A stretch of 64,000 nt of DNA from Legionella lytica (lineage in GTDB: Bacteria; Pseudomonadota; Gammaproteobacteria; Legionellales; Legionellaceae), in contig NZ_CP071527.1 in the NCBI RefSeq assembly GCF_023921225.1, positions 2,632,501 to 2,696,500 of the forward strand. The letters are read 5' to 3'. Positions within the stretch are counted from its first letter, which is position 1, and every line of letters begins with the position of its first letter. Shown in pieces: positions 17,965-27,385 of the stretch. Made by a program: the position numbers and the translations under genes. The notes under the pieces are model-generated. The model made no database searches. It saw only the letters and a program-made list of their open reading frames with translations, and was not told the origin of the DNA.

Positions 17965-19724
17965 ATACACAAATTTCGCTTTATCAATTTTTTATTAGGT
18001 TATTAAAACCCCATAAGTACTATGTTATCTCATTACTGTTGGTGGCTTCTTACTGGGGAATTAATAATACGCTCTCGCCTTATGTACTTAAACTTATTAT
18101 TGATAAAGTAACTGCTTTTGAAGGAAATAGAGCGGCAGTATTCAATGCCGTCCTCCCCGAAGTAATTCTCTACGTGGCATTATGGATAGTAATTGCCATT
18201 GATATGCGCTTAGTAGACTGGATTCGTTTGCAGTTATTCCCCAAGTTACGCTATGACATTGTCGATACCATGTTTTCTTATTTGAATCGGCATTCACATC
18301 GTTATTTTCAAAATAACTTTGCCGGTAGTCTCTCAAATAAAATCTCAGATATGACTACCGGTACTATTACCATTTTTACCACCATTGATGATGCATTAGC
18401 GCAAATCATTGGTGTGGTGATTGCAATTATCAGCATGCTGCTGGTACATCCTATATTTGCTCTTATTCTCTTACTATGGACTATATCCTTCCTCACGATT
18501 GCCGCGGTCTATTTTAAGCCCGTTCGTGATATGTCCAATATATTTGCTGCCAGTAAAACCACATTGGTAGGAAAAATCGTGGACAGCATCAGCAATGTCA
18601 CTAACCTGCGTCTGTTCTCCAGATCAAGCTATGAAAATAAATTAATCCAAAATGCAACCCAAGATACGGTCGTCACAGACCAAGCCATGCAATGGGTTAT
18701 TCTTAAAATGCGTATCTATTGGGATGTGAGTATTATTGTCTTAATTGCCGCCAATTTATACATGCTCGTGGTGATGTATAGTAAAAATCAAGTCTCTGTA
18801 GGTGATTTTAGTTTTATCATTGCCCTATCCATCAGTATTTTTTATAACCTCTGGTATCTGGCTAGCCAATTTGTGCTCTTTGCTGAAGAATTAGGTAAAT
18901 GCCGCCAAGCGCTAACCTTAATTACTGAACCTCATGAAATTACGGATAAACCTAATGCTAAGCCTCTCATTGTCACCCAAGGAGGTATTGAGTTTAAGAA
19001 TGTAAGTTTCCATTATGATGAATCCGCACATCTATTTAAAAATAAATCCATCGTGATTGAACCTGGACAAAAAATTGGTTTGGTAGGATTATCTGGCTCA
19101 GGGAAAAGTTCCTTTGTAAATTTAATTCTGCGCTTATTTGATGTGGAATCAGGGCGCATTTTAATCGATGGACAAAATATCAAGACAGTAACCCAAGATT
19201 CATTACGCGAGCACATCGCTATGATTCCTCAAGATGTCACCTTATTTCATCGCAGCCTGATGGACAACATACGTTATGGACGAATTGATGCTTCTGATGC
19301 TGAAGTGATTGGCGCCTCTAAAAAAGCTCATTGCCATGAATTCATTACTCAACTTCCTGAAGGATATGACACTTTAGTAGGTGAACGAGGAATAAAACTC
19401 TCAGGCGGACAAAGGCAACGAATCGCCATAGCCAGAGCCATCTTAAAAAACGCTCCTATTCTTATATTGGACGAAGCAACCTCGGCTTTGGATTCGCTTA
19501 CAGAAAAGCTAATCCAAGATGGTTTACATTTAGTAATGCAAGAACGTACAACCATTGTTATTGCTCATCGTCTATCAACCTTATCCGAAATGGATCGCAT
19601 TTTAGTTTTTGAAAAAGGACGCATTATTGAAGATGGCTCTCACCACGAATTGCTTCAGCAATCAACTTATTACAGCCGCATGTGGAAAATGCAAGCCGGT
19701 GGCTTTTTGCCCGATAAGTTGTAA
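17961..19724 (+). CDS. MsbA-like ABC exporter (fused permease and ATPase)
   Basis: A 587-residue half-transporter. The N-terminal 310 residues hold six membrane helices of the ABC exporter fold; the C-terminal cassette has GLSGSGKSS (Walker A), the Q-loop in MIPQDVTLF, LSGGQRQRIAIARAIL, LILDEATSALDS (Walker B) and IAHRLSTL (H-loop). It would work as a homodimer exporting a lipid, peptide or drug. It starts inside the end of the ABC-F gene (4-bp ATGA overlap), so the two are translated together; an ABC-F plus exporter pairing suggests a shared task such as resistance to a ribosome-active compound, which is inference. A palindrome follows the stop. Confidence 0.88.
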   Translation: MNTQISLYQFFIRLLKPHKYYVISLLLVASYWGINNTLSPYVLKLIIDKVTAFEGNRAAVFNAVLPEVILYVALWIVIAIDMRLVDWIRLQLFPKLRYDIVDTMFSYLNRHSHRYFQNNFAGSLSNKISDMTTGTITIFTTIDDALAQIIGVVIAIISMLLVHPIFALILLLWTISFLTIAAVYFKPVRDMSNIFAASKTTLVGKIVDSISNVTNLRLFSRSSYENKLIQNATQDTVVTDQAMQWVILKMRIYWDVSIIVLIAANLYMLVVMYSKNQVSVGDFSFIIALSISIFYNLWYLASQFVLFAEELGKCRQALTLITEPHEITDKPNAKPLIVTQGGIEFKNVSFHYDESAHLFKNKSIVIEPGQKIGLVGLSGSGKSSFVNLILRLFDVESGRILIDGQNIKTVTQDSLREHIAMIPQDVTLFHRSLMDNIRYGRIDASDAEVIGASKKAHCHEFITQLPEGYDTLVGERGIKLSGGQRQRIAIARAILKNAPILILDEATSALDSLTEKLIQDGLHLVMQERTTIVIAHRLSTLSEMDRILVFEKGRIIEDGSHHELLQQSTYYSRMWKMQAGGFLPDKL

Positions 19725-19746
19725 TACCAGTATTTTTACACAACAT

Positions 19747-19774
19747 CCCGTATTACGACTTCTCCTAATACGGG
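19747..19774. repeat. CCCGTATTA palindrome
   Basis: CCCGTATTA and TAATACGGG form a perfect 9-bp stem around a 10-nt loop, 22 bp after the ABC exporter stop. One of six good copies in the window. It may terminate the upstream transcript, but no T-run follows. Confidence 0.65.
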
Positions 19775-19953
19775 CCGCAACCCCATTCTGATCAAAATAC
19801 AATCAAACAAAGACATTTCTTGTGAATTAATCATTTTTTTATTAATAAACAAGGTGGCTAATTCTAAAACACCTCATCTATACTCAAAATGTGAGCCATC
19901 ACAATGTGATCCGCCAAGGATGCAATATAAGGCTACAGAAAAAGGAGTTTGCT

Positions 19954-20823
19954 ATGAAATTTAATTATTTAGTTGCCGCGCTTGTTTTGGTGCCGCTTTT
20001 CGCATTTAGCCACCCGAATGATAATCATCAAATCATGTTACTAACCCAAACCCCAGAAAAAAATACTCAAACGATGAGTTACTCTAATGAGTCGGCAGCC
20101 CCCAGCCAACTAAAGTTACTCACTCGAAGCCAGGATTACCCAACTCAAATTATTCGTATGGACAGTGAGATAAAAGATCAACAAATAACCTGTAACGAGG
20201 TTCATAACCAAATCAATAAACTCTTGGTAGACAACATAACTAATGAGCACTTTATTTATGCTATTTATATAAGCTGCCATTATGATCCTCAAACGTATCT
20301 TGCCAAACAATTCATAATCAATAGCTATTTTGATCCTATAAATGATGAAGCTATCGCTTATTTAGAAGACTACCTCCATGAATATAATGGCACTAACCTA
20401 TTTGGCTCGCAATTCAAAGTCGAGCCTGCTAAAGGTCTTATTATTTCTTTAAGCTTTGCTGCAGGAATGAAAAAAAACCCCATTAAACCACCGTTTACTG
20501 AATACCGACGGGATCGCAGTAATTTTTATTTCAAAAGCAATTATGAAATGAAAAACAAATTATTTACTGATGTGTATGAAAACTTTTACTCAAATAATGC
20601 CGAGAAAGTTCTTCCCTTCCTCGATAAATGGCTATTTGCCAATGCCGGTTCTTTATACAAAGGAATCTTAAGAGATTCCAATTACGCTGAATTGCAACCT
20701 GAACGCGTTTTTCTTATGGGCAATGGTGAGACCATATTTGTTTCTGGATTAAAGCAATATTTTACGAATCACTGTGAAAAATATGATAACCACCGATGCT
20801 TGCAACCGACTCCCAAGCAATAA
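19954..20823 (+). CDS. Hypothetical exported protein
   Basis: A 289-residue protein with a clear signal peptide (residues 1-19, ending FAFSH). The mature part is hydrophilic, with three cysteines at about ITCNEV, ISCHYD and HRCLQP plus one in NHCEKY, so disulphide bonds in the periplasm or outside the cell are possible. I do not recognise the family. The ATG at 19954 was chosen because AAAGGAG precedes it and the signal peptide starts there; the longer frame from 19891 adds an unlikely leader. It is a single gene with a hairpin downstream. Confidence 0.6.
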   Translation: MKFNYLVAALVLVPLFAFSHPNDNHQIMLLTQTPEKNTQTMSYSNESAAPSQLKLLTRSQDYPTQIIRMDSEIKDQQITCNEVHNQINKLLVDNITNEHFIYAIYISCHYDPQTYLAKQFIINSYFDPINDEAIAYLEDYLHEYNGTNLFGSQFKVEPAKGLIISLSFAAGMKKNPIKPPFTEYRRDRSNFYFKSNYEMKNKLFTDVYENFYSNNAEKVLPFLDKWLFANAGSLYKGILRDSNYAELQPERVFLMGNGETIFVSGLKQYFTNHCEKYDNHRCLQPTPKQ

Positions 20824-20888
20824 AATCCATGATTATTGTTCATTAGGTGAAGAAACTCCTTTGATAGCTCCTTGACCTAGCCACATAT

Positions 20889-20913
20889 CCACCGACTACC
20901 GTAAAGTCGGTGG
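20889..20913. terminator. Hairpin after exported-protein gene
   Basis: CCACCGACT and AGTCGGTGG form a 9-bp perfect GC-rich stem with a 7-nt loop. No T-run follows, so the terminator call is moderate. Confidence 0.5.
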
Positions 20914-21014
20914 CCATGAAAATGAATCAATCAAGAAGAACATTGAGAATACACACTGGATGTTCATTAACAAAGGTTATATGATAGCGTTTTTCTTCCA
21001 CTTTTTTTCTTAAT

Positions 21015-23081
21015 ATGGGAAAAATTAGCACTATTTGTTCTATTAAAGAACCTGATTCTATAACTGATGAGAAGCTCAAACAGTTTTATGCTGATGTGGC
21101 TATCGGATTTATGGAATTAAATCGCTTAATAGAAAATTATAACTGTGAAGAGAACTACCATAAAAAACGTTTATTTCTATATCAAATCTACCAGGCGCAA
21201 AAGGCATTAAGTAGACGGTTCCCACAAAAAATCATCGCCTCCTGTCCTGAATATCAACAAGTGATTTACCATAAGTTATTTAAAGAAATTAAAAATGAAT
21301 TTACTGCTTTGGATATTAGTTCCCTACAAGAGCATACTTTAGAGGCTCAACTCGTTTCAATATCATCAAATTTTGATCCAACATCATTACCTGAGCTTCT
21401 AGCCAACATGCCTCCGGAGAAAGTAGATTCTTTGTTAAAAATTCTTTTTGATGGCGCAAACTTCAATCGAGCAGAGCTCATCGAGCTCTATTTATCCCAC
21501 GAAGAAGGTTATGAAGACTTTCAAATGTTTCTACGCACTCACACAATAATGAGTTTAGGTGGTGGAAACTCCCATAATTTTAAAATAACCGATATGCGTA
21601 ACAGGCAAAGCTTAGTTCTCAAAATCGATTTTCGTGAAAAATATCCTCGCCATGCAGACATCTACCTAAGAAAACGCTCATTAGAAAAGGTTTGCACTCC
21701 AATATGGGCTGAGCGTGATGCTAGTTTTATTAATCAGAAAAACCAACTTATAACTCGCTCACTTCTCGTTACCGATTATTGCCAGGGCTCTGATTTGGAA
21801 AGCCATGCCCAGTTATCACGCCCTATCAATGAGCTAATTTCTTTAGCACTAAATATTTACCTGCAAATGGCAAGTCTTTTAAGAAATATTATTCGTGATG
21901 GCTGCGCCTTTACCGACATGAAAAATTCTAATTGGCTTATTGATAAGGGGGTCTTAAAACTAGCAGATACCAAGTCATTTTTATTTATTGATAAATCCGG
22001 GCTCCTCGATATGACAATCCCGGAAAATTATTGGTTTTATGGTATTACAGGCACAGTGGATCTAATCCCCCCCGAATTAAATTGCCGCAGACCTCCCCCA
22101 AGCTCCGCAGATAAAGCCCATACCTTCATGTTCGGAAAGAACCTCTATCAGTTTTTAACTAAAGCGCCTGATCTAGATGATGTAATTGGGAATAAGACCG
22201 ATTTTTCTGCTCCAGTTTTTCTCACGCCATCTGGTGCTTTATTAAAAGCACTTATAGAAAAATTAACTCAAGAAGACAGTACACAACGACCGTCAATGGA
22301 TGAGGTCATTAATGAGCTAAATCAAATAAAAGTTACGCATGAGTTTTTCTTAAATTTAGAACACTATAAACTTTATATTTCTCAATTTAAGCAGTATCGA
22401 CGTGGTTTCAATGACTTAGAAATAGATAAAGCCATTAAGACAGCTTTAGAATATCTTGGCCAAATAAAGAATGCCAATGATCTCCCTCTTTTAGAGCAAA
22501 GACTAAACGTTATGAAAGACACGATTTGTGAAAATATGCAATTTGGCGAGCTGAAAAATGCCTGTGTATCCCTATTAAAAAAAATAAAAACATTCCAATT
22601 TGGGAAAGCAGATTTAGAGATGGCACAGTTCAGAGAGAATAATTTGCGTGATATTGGCAATGCAACAACAATAGAAGAACTGAAACAAATAAAATTACAA
22701 TTAAAAAATCATGTAACGCAAATGGCGAGACATCCTGTAATTAAAGAACTGCATGATATTATTACTAAATTTCGTAATGAAAGCCGTTTTTATACAATAG
22801 GCATGAAAGCAAAAGCACAACGAATTGAAGAGGCTATGGCTAAGGTACCTGTTTTAGAGCGATTTCATATTGCGCACAAAAAATCAGCTCTAGGCAACAT
22901 GGTACTTCAAGAATTAGCATCTCATCGTCATCCACTTAGAGAGAACCCAGTGAATAAATCAGGGGAGTTTGATACCATTCAAGCCGCCCGGACTTATAGG
23001 TTATTTGCTGAGAAATTTCCTCGTCCTCAGTCTGAAGAGATACCTACATCGGTGGCCAGAATGATTTCCAGTAGGTGTTAA
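21015..23081 (+). CDS. Divergent eukaryotic-type protein kinase, candidate effector
   Basis: A 688-residue protein with no signal peptide. After a helical N-terminal region, a kinase-like domain spans about residues 175-435. The glycine loop is LGGGNSHNF (181-189), the ATP lysine K203 in VLKID, the hinge TDYCQGSDLESH, the catalytic loop FTDMKNSN (299-306, in place of HRDxKxxN) and the metal Asp D318 in ADTK (in place of DFG). TGTVDLIPPEL resembles the P+1/APE segment, and RPSMDEVINEL closes the fold. The C-terminal 250 residues are helical and coiled-coil-like. Such stand-alone kinases in Legionella are typically Dot/Icm effectors (LegK group). Key catalytic Asp and Lys remain, so activity is possible. 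No convincing ribosome site is seen. Confidence 0.7.
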   Translation: MGKISTICSIKEPDSITDEKLKQFYADVAIGFMELNRLIENYNCEENYHKKRLFLYQIYQAQKALSRRFPQKIIASCPEYQQVIYHKLFKEIKNEFTALDISSLQEHTLEAQLVSISSNFDPTSLPELLANMPPEKVDSLLKILFDGANFNRAELIELYLSHEEGYEDFQMFLRTHTIMSLGGGNSHNFKITDMRNRQSLVLKIDFREKYPRHADIYLRKRSLEKVCTPIWAERDASFINQKNQLITRSLLVTDYCQGSDLESHAQLSRPINELISLALNIYLQMASLLRNIIRDGCAFTDMKNSNWLIDKGVLKLADTKSFLFIDKSGLLDMTIPENYWFYGITGTVDLIPPELNCRRPPPSSADKAHTFMFGKNLYQFLTKAPDLDDVIGNKTDFSAPVFLTPSGALLKALIEKLTQEDSTQRPSMDEVINELNQIKVTHEFFLNLEHYKLYISQFKQYRRGFNDLEIDKAIKTALEYLGQIKNANDLPLLEQRLNVMKDTICENMQFGELKNACVSLLKKIKTFQFGKADLEMAQFRENNLRDIGNATTIEELKQIKLQLKNHVTQMARHPVIKELHDIITKFRNESRFYTIGMKAKAQRIEEAMAKVPVLERFHIAHKKSALGNMVLQELASHRHPLRENPVNKSGEFDTIQAARTYRLFAEKFPRPQSEEIPTSVARMISSRC

Positions 23082-23103
23082 GTTTTACACTGCTCGGATT
23101 ATC

Positions 23104-23153
23104 ATAGCCTGCCCCCATAAGGCTATATTTGCTGGGCCCTACGGCAGCCCAGC
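23104..23153. terminator. Two hairpins between convergent genes
   Basis: ATAGCC/GGCTAT (23104-23109, 23121-23126) and GCTGGGC/GCCCAGC (23131-23137, 23147-23153) are consecutive stems between the kinase gene and the convergent symporter gene. They probably end both transcripts. Confidence 0.5.
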
Positions 23154-23162
23154 CTACTATGA

Positions 23163-24443
23163 CTAACCTAATTCCGCGACAAAAGAAGAACGGCGTTTGG
23201 GTTGCTGCTCCACATGCTCCTCAGCCAAAGCCTTATCATTAACAATCTTCGTGACACAGGCATCAGACCAAACATTAAGCGCAGTTTCCAACATATCAAT
23301 TAAACCGTAGAAGGGCAAAATGATCCCCATCAATTCAACAGGAACATTCATACTAGACAACAGGCTAATACTAAGGAAAAAACATCCCATAGGCACACCT
23401 GCATTACCAATTGCCGCAACAGTAGCTACCACGACCCAAAGTGCCATTGTGGCATAAGTAATAGGCATCCCATGATTTTGCATCAGGTAAATTACAGTAG
23501 CAAAAATAAATGCAGCACAACCGTTCATATTGATGCTCGTGCATAATGGTAAAACGAAACGACTCACGCCCGGTTTCACCTCTAGATTATTTTCTATGGT
23601 GTTCATCGTCACAGGTAAAGTTCCGACCGAAGACTTAGAAAAGAATGCTACAGATAAAGCAGGTAACATAGCTCGCATTGCTGCAAAAGGCTTAATTTTA
23701 TTTTTCTTAAGCCATAAAGGCAGAACAACAAATCCTTGAACCAGGTTTGCCAAGACAATGATTAATAAGTATTGCCAAATTCCCTTAAGATCCTTACCTG
23801 AATGTAACTGAACCACCGTGGACGTCATAAATCCAAATAAACCTAAAGGAATAATTGCTATAATCCAGCGAGTCATGACTAAAAACATGCCATGAGCACC
23901 ACGGAAAAAAGAAGTCAATGTCTCGCGTGCACCATCTTCAGGAATTTGACGAACCGCAATACCAATAATAATACTCAAAAATAAAACACCCATAACCTGT
24001 TGCTCAAGGAATGGAGCTAATAAGTTAGTAGGAATAATATTTGCCAAATGTCCAACGTATCCCAAACTATTAGCTGATTGAGCAATGTGTTGCGCATTGA
24101 TATTTACTTGTACTGAGCCAGGATGAATTAAGATATACAAAAGACAACTAATCGATGCTGCAATAATAGTCGTTGAAAACGTGTATTTAATCGTACGTTG
24201 CCAAATTTTTTTCATTAATCCATCAGTTGTATAGTTCGCTAAGGTCACAATAATGGATAAAGAAATAATGGGTAAGCTAATGCACTTAAAAAGTTTAATA
24301 AATAAGTCAGAAACTAGTAAACCAATATCTTTTAAAAATGGGATACCCGACATACCGCTTAAAATCCCCAAACCGATCATCAATGCATAGATAATTGGGG
24401 TACTTAACATGACATTTTTCTTTTGATGGTGTGCTGCACACAT
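23163..24443 (-). CDS. SLC1/DAACS dicarboxylate or amino-acid:cation symporter
   Basis: A 426-residue inner-membrane protein of the glutamate/dicarboxylate transporter fold. Landmarks are the helical hairpin 1 segment SKSSVGTLPVT, the TM7 motif INMNGCAAFIF (family NMDGT, here NMNGC) and the HP2 stretch IGNAGVPMGCFFLS. The remaining sequence alternates long hydrophobic helices from residue 12 on. It would import an organic acid or amino acid with Na+ or H+. The changed TM7 motif (Asp to Asn, Thr to Cys) may alter ion or substrate choice. The start follows AAGGATTTAAT. Amino acids are the main carbon source of Legionella, so an amino-acid substrate is plausible but unproven. Confidence 0.88.
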   Translation of the reverse strand: MCAAHHQKKNVMLSTPIIYALMIGLGILSGMSGIPFLKDIGLLVSDLFIKLFKCISLPIISLSIIVTLANYTTDGLMKKIWQRTIKYTFSTTIIAASISCLLYILIHPGSVQVNINAQHIAQSANSLGYVGHLANIIPTNLLAPFLEQQVMGVLFLSIIIGIAVRQIPEDGARETLTSFFRGAHGMFLVMTRWIIAIIPLGLFGFMTSTVVQLHSGKDLKGIWQYLLIIVLANLVQGFVVLPLWLKKNKIKPFAAMRAMLPALSVAFFSKSSVGTLPVTMNTIENNLEVKPGVSRFVLPLCTSINMNGCAAFIFATVIYLMQNHGMPITYATMALWVVVATVAAIGNAGVPMGCFFLSISLLSSMNVPVELMGIILPFYGLIDMLETALNVWSDACVTKIVNDKALAEEHVEQQPKRRSSFVAELG

Positions 24444-24663
24444 ATTAAATCCTTAAATAAACAGGTAAAAACAGAAAAAAACTAAATGTGATTAACAGCA
24501 GCAACAACAAGAAGAAAGGAACTTAGCGTTTAAGTTTCTAGAGTGAAAAATCATGTATCGGGTGTGTAGATGCATATAAACCTTTGATCTGATTAAAATA
24601 TGTACAACGAGTGCTTATTCTAACACATCCTACGCCAGCGTCAAGAGAATTTAATGCGACTCG

Positions 24664-25764
24664 TCAATATATTAGGCTCTGTTTTAAGCGTATAACCCGT
24701 CGGTAAGCCTCTTCAATGCGGTGAGGATGGATCTTTTGAGTTAACACTAAGTGTTCTATCCGTTCAATAACCTCAGGGGCAGTAATTGTATCCCATTGAT
24801 TTGAAAAAATTATCATGTCTGATCCCGCATTAATTGTCAGATGCAAGGCCTCATCCAGGGAATAGTGAGCGGTAATTGCTTGCATTTGCAAGTCATCACT
24901 AATAATGACCCCATCATATTTCATTTCTTTACGTAATAAGTCAGTCAATATTGCATGAGATAAAGTAGCAGGCAAGCCTTGTGGGTCTAACTTTTTGTTA
25001 ATAACATGAGCCGTCATAATCATGGTTGGCTGATCAACATCCCTTACTAGCTCATAATATGGGACTAATTCAGCATCTGAATAAGTCTCAGTTACATCAA
25101 CAAAACCCTCATGCGAATCCCCTACAGCACTGCCATGACCTGGGAAATGTTTATAACAGGTCGCAATACCATAACGATGAAATACTCGCACAAACTGACG
25201 TGCAAGACGGATAACTATTTCCGGGTTGTCTGAAAAACTGCGTTGCATCGCGCCAATAATGCCTCGCTCATCATGCATGTGTAAATCCACCACTGGAGCG
25301 AAATCTAAATTAAATCCCAGAGAGCTAATAGTTTCTGCCATTTGACTAAGTTCAGCATCCAATGCATCCTCTGCTAAATGAGCCATGTTTAAGGCAGACA
25401 TCGTGGCCATGCAGTCTTCAACATGAGCTAATGGATCAATAGTTCCTCCTTCATAATCAATCGCGGTAAATAAGGGCATCCGATTATTATCTTCATCATA
25501 GTGTTGTGCAGAATAATGATTCAGCTGATGAATTAATTGCTTTATTTGTTGAGGATTCTTTAAATTCTTGCCGTAATCACCACTGGCTATATCGCGATCA
25601 AACAATATTACCCCACCTAAACCATCTTGTGATAACCATTCTGCAACAGGGCTTCGATCATGAATTTCACTGCCAGCAAATCCCATAATCAGCATTTGAC
25701 CAATTTTATTTCTTAACGTAATCAATTTTTTGGCGTCCTCGTAAATAGTGAGTATCATTCTCAT
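24664..25764 (-). CDS. GH3 family hydrolase, NagZ-like beta-N-acetylhexosaminidase
   Basis: A 366-residue cytoplasmic TIM-barrel enzyme. KHFPGHGS (205-212) and DSH (216-218) form the flexible His/Asp loop of NagZ-type GH3 enzymes, and IISDDLQMQAI (287-297) holds the Asp nucleophile. NagZ removes GlcNAc from anhydromuropeptides in cell-wall recycling. The usual DQEGGRV motif reads DYEGGTID (103-110), so the Gln and the Arg that normally help bind the sugar are replaced. It may therefore be a relative with another substrate. The first ATG is used without a good ribosome site; a second ATG two codons later follows GAGA. It stands alone. Confidence 0.75.
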   Translation of the reverse strand: MRMILTIYEDAKKLITLRNKIGQMLIMGFAGSEIHDRSPVAEWLSQDGLGGVILFDRDIASGDYGKNLKNPQQIKQLIHQLNHYSAQHYDEDNNRMPLFTAIDYEGGTIDPLAHVEDCMATMSALNMAHLAEDALDAELSQMAETISSLGFNLDFAPVVDLHMHDERGIIGAMQRSFSDNPEIVIRLARQFVRVFHRYGIATCYKHFPGHGSAVGDSHEGFVDVTETYSDAELVPYYELVRDVDQPTMIMTAHVINKKLDPQGLPATLSHAILTDLLRKEMKYDGVIISDDLQMQAITAHYSLDEALHLTINAGSDMIIFSNQWDTITAPEVIERIEHLVLTQKIHPHRIEEAYRRVIRLKQSLIY

Positions 25765-25804
25765 CGATGCAGGAATGACAAATCTTTAACTTAATGGCAA
25801 TGCC

Positions 25805-25826
25805 CCTTTCCCATAGCTGGGAAAGG
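25805..25826 (-). terminator. Hairpin downstream of small exported-protein gene
   Basis: CCTTTCCC and GGGAAAGG pair around 6 nt, 10 bp beyond the stop of the minus-strand gene at 25837 and upstream of the NagZ-like gene. Likely terminator, without a clear T-run. Confidence 0.5.
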
Positions 25827-25836
25827 AATTTGGAGA

Positions 25837-26295
25837 TTATAATTGTTTTGGCGGAATCGGTGGAATATTAGCAAAATCACATTGGCAATTATTTGTTGCT
25901 TCAGGAGGTAATGGCACTGCAGCAAAGTCAGATGGGTAACATACTGAAACATTCCATGCTGAATCTCCAGGTTTTACCTCATGAGGCAAAGACCAATAAT
26001 TTTTCGCCGAATAAACCTTTCCTTTTTCACTTTCCCAAAAATAAGGAGAATAGCGAGCACGATACATTAACTTCTGTCCATTAGTTTCACAGGGGAAGGT
26101 AACTCGTCCCCAAGCTTCACCTGCAGGTACCGTAATTGTAGTTAAAACTTTTGCGCTTATGGCGTCCATTACCTCAACTGTCACGTCATATTTTAGCCAG
26201 CAATTATCTTTTGCTAAAGTATAATAGCAAGTAATTGCCCACAACGGGCTTACGAATAAATACGTCAATGACAAAATAACAAGTCGCATGAACAT
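25837..26295 (-). CDS. Small exported hypothetical protein
   Basis: A 152-residue protein with a signal peptide (about residues 1-20, ending SPLWA). The mature domain looks beta-rich, starting ITCYYTLAKDNCW, with six cysteines that could form disulphides, and ends in a proline-rich tail (ANIPPIPPKQL). I do not recognise the family. AAAGGAATTAAATT gives the ATG at 26295 a good ribosome site. It is likely periplasmic or surface-exposed. A hairpin follows the gene. Confidence 0.6.
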   Translation of the reverse strand: MFMRLVILSLTYLFVSPLWAITCYYTLAKDNCWLKYDVTVEVMDAISAKVLTTITVPAGEAWGRVTFPCETNGQKLMYRARYSPYFWESEKGKVYSAKNYWSLPHEVKPGDSAWNVSVCYPSDFAAVPLPPEATNNCQCDFANIPPIPPKQL

Positions 26296-26437
26296 AATTT
26301 AATTCCTTTAAAACCATTGATCATCTTCATTTTAGTATACACGATATACAAATATAAATATTCAATGCAATAAAAACATGCATTCTGAGTGTATAAGGGT
26401 TGATTTTATTAGCTGACATGTATAAGCTTGCCGCAAT

Positions 26438-26525
26438 GGAGAGATGGCCGAGCGGTCGAAGGCGCACGCCTGGAAAGTGTGTATACGGCAACGTATCGAG
26501 GGTTCGAATCCCTCTCTCTCCGCCA
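26438..26525 (+). tRNA. tRNA-Ser (anticodon GGA)
   Basis: An 88-nt class II tRNA including the encoded CCA. Acceptor arms GGAGAGA and TCTCTCC pair perfectly. The anticodon stem CACGC/GTGTG encloses loop CTGGAAA with anticodon GGA, reading UCC and UCU. A long variable arm (TATACGGCAACGTATC region) is typical of serine tRNAs. The T arm is GAGGG/CCCTC with loop TTCGAAT. The sequence is close to the E. coli GGA isoacceptor as I remember it. Confidence 0.97.
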
Positions 26526-26587
26526 AAAACAAGGGTCACTGCCCCTATTCCCAGCAGATATAAACTAATGCATTTAGGGATAAAACA

Positions 26588-27232
26588 ATGAAGAGATACT
26601 TTGCACAACTATCTACTGCGGTAGGAATTTTGTTTTCATTCACTAGCCACGCAGTAAGCTACATACCGACACTCACGTCTCAAGACCAGCCATGGTCAGT
26701 CACAGCTAGTGTTGGCAGTGCTCATTACCAAGTTGTTGCGAATGATAAAAACTCTGCCTTAGGCAGATTGGCTCTGGGTAACGAATTGTTACTAGCCGGT
26801 GATATCGCATTAGGCCTTGAGTTAGGGCTGCAAACAGGTAATAAAATTTGCCTCACTATCCCTAAAAAATCACTGAACCTTCTACGTGCGACTCCGGTAC
26901 ATACCACATTATCTCCTGTTCTAGATCTATTAATTACCACCAAAACAGATCCTTTGTTTAATAGTGCATTTTTCGCACAGCTAAAAGGCGGTATTGCTTA
27001 CCGACATTGGAAAATTAATCGTATTCCAGTTAATGAAATCTCTCAATTAGCAGGTGAAGTACAAGCCGGGTTTGGTTACCCAATTACTGCTTTAGCCAGT
27101 TTAAACTTGTTATATCAAGGAATTTACGGAAATAAACCCAATGCTCAGTTGGACCCATCTTCTAAAAGAACAAATCTAGCCAATATCCCTACCCTGCATG
27201 CAGTTTTAGTAGGGCTTTCTGTTAATTTGTAA
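26588..27232 (+). CDS. Predicted outer-membrane beta-barrel protein
   Basis: A 214-residue exported protein with a signal peptide (about 1-22, ending SHA). The mature part alternates amphipathic strands (SVTASVGSAHYQV, ALGLELGLQTG, FFAQLKGGIAYR, GEVQAGFGYPIT) and ends in a hydrophobic strand, HAVLVGLSVNL. This fits an opacity-type or OmpA-like small barrel of the outer membrane. No porin signature or peptidoglycan-binding domain is present. It starts 62 bp after the tRNA-Ser gene, so it could be read through from the tRNA promoter. Function is unknown; the barrel call rests on strand pattern. Confidence 0.6.
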   Translation: MKRYFAQLSTAVGILFSFTSHAVSYIPTLTSQDQPWSVTASVGSAHYQVVANDKNSALGRLALGNELLLAGDIALGLELGLQTGNKICLTIPKKSLNLLRATPVHTTLSPVLDLLITTKTDPLFNSAFFAQLKGGIAYRHWKINRIPVNEISQLAGEVQAGFGYPITALASLNLLYQGIYGNKPNAQLDPSSKRTNLANIPTLHAVLVGLSVNL

Positions 27233-27243
27233 CTCGCTTATGA

Positions 27244-27273
27244 CGTCATTGCTAACTAAGTGAAGCAATGACG
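27244..27273. terminator. Hairpin after beta-barrel gene
   Basis: CGTCATTGCT and AGCAATGACG form a perfect 10-bp stem with a 10-nt loop, 12 bp after the stop codon. Only a weak A/T-rich tail follows. Confidence 0.55.
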
Positions 27274-27385
27274 GAAGAACATTAAAAATCGTTCCTATAA
27301 ATAATGCCCCTCTTCCACATGTTTTCTTAGCACAAAAGACTATATTTCTAATATATGGTCTATTTTCGAACAAATAGGTGTTATC

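Noticed and set aside
26327..26608. Open frame of 93 codons antisense to tRNA-Ser with GGERGIRTLDTLP
   Set aside because: This is the well-known false protein made from the reverse strand of a serine tRNA gene; the tRNA is clear.
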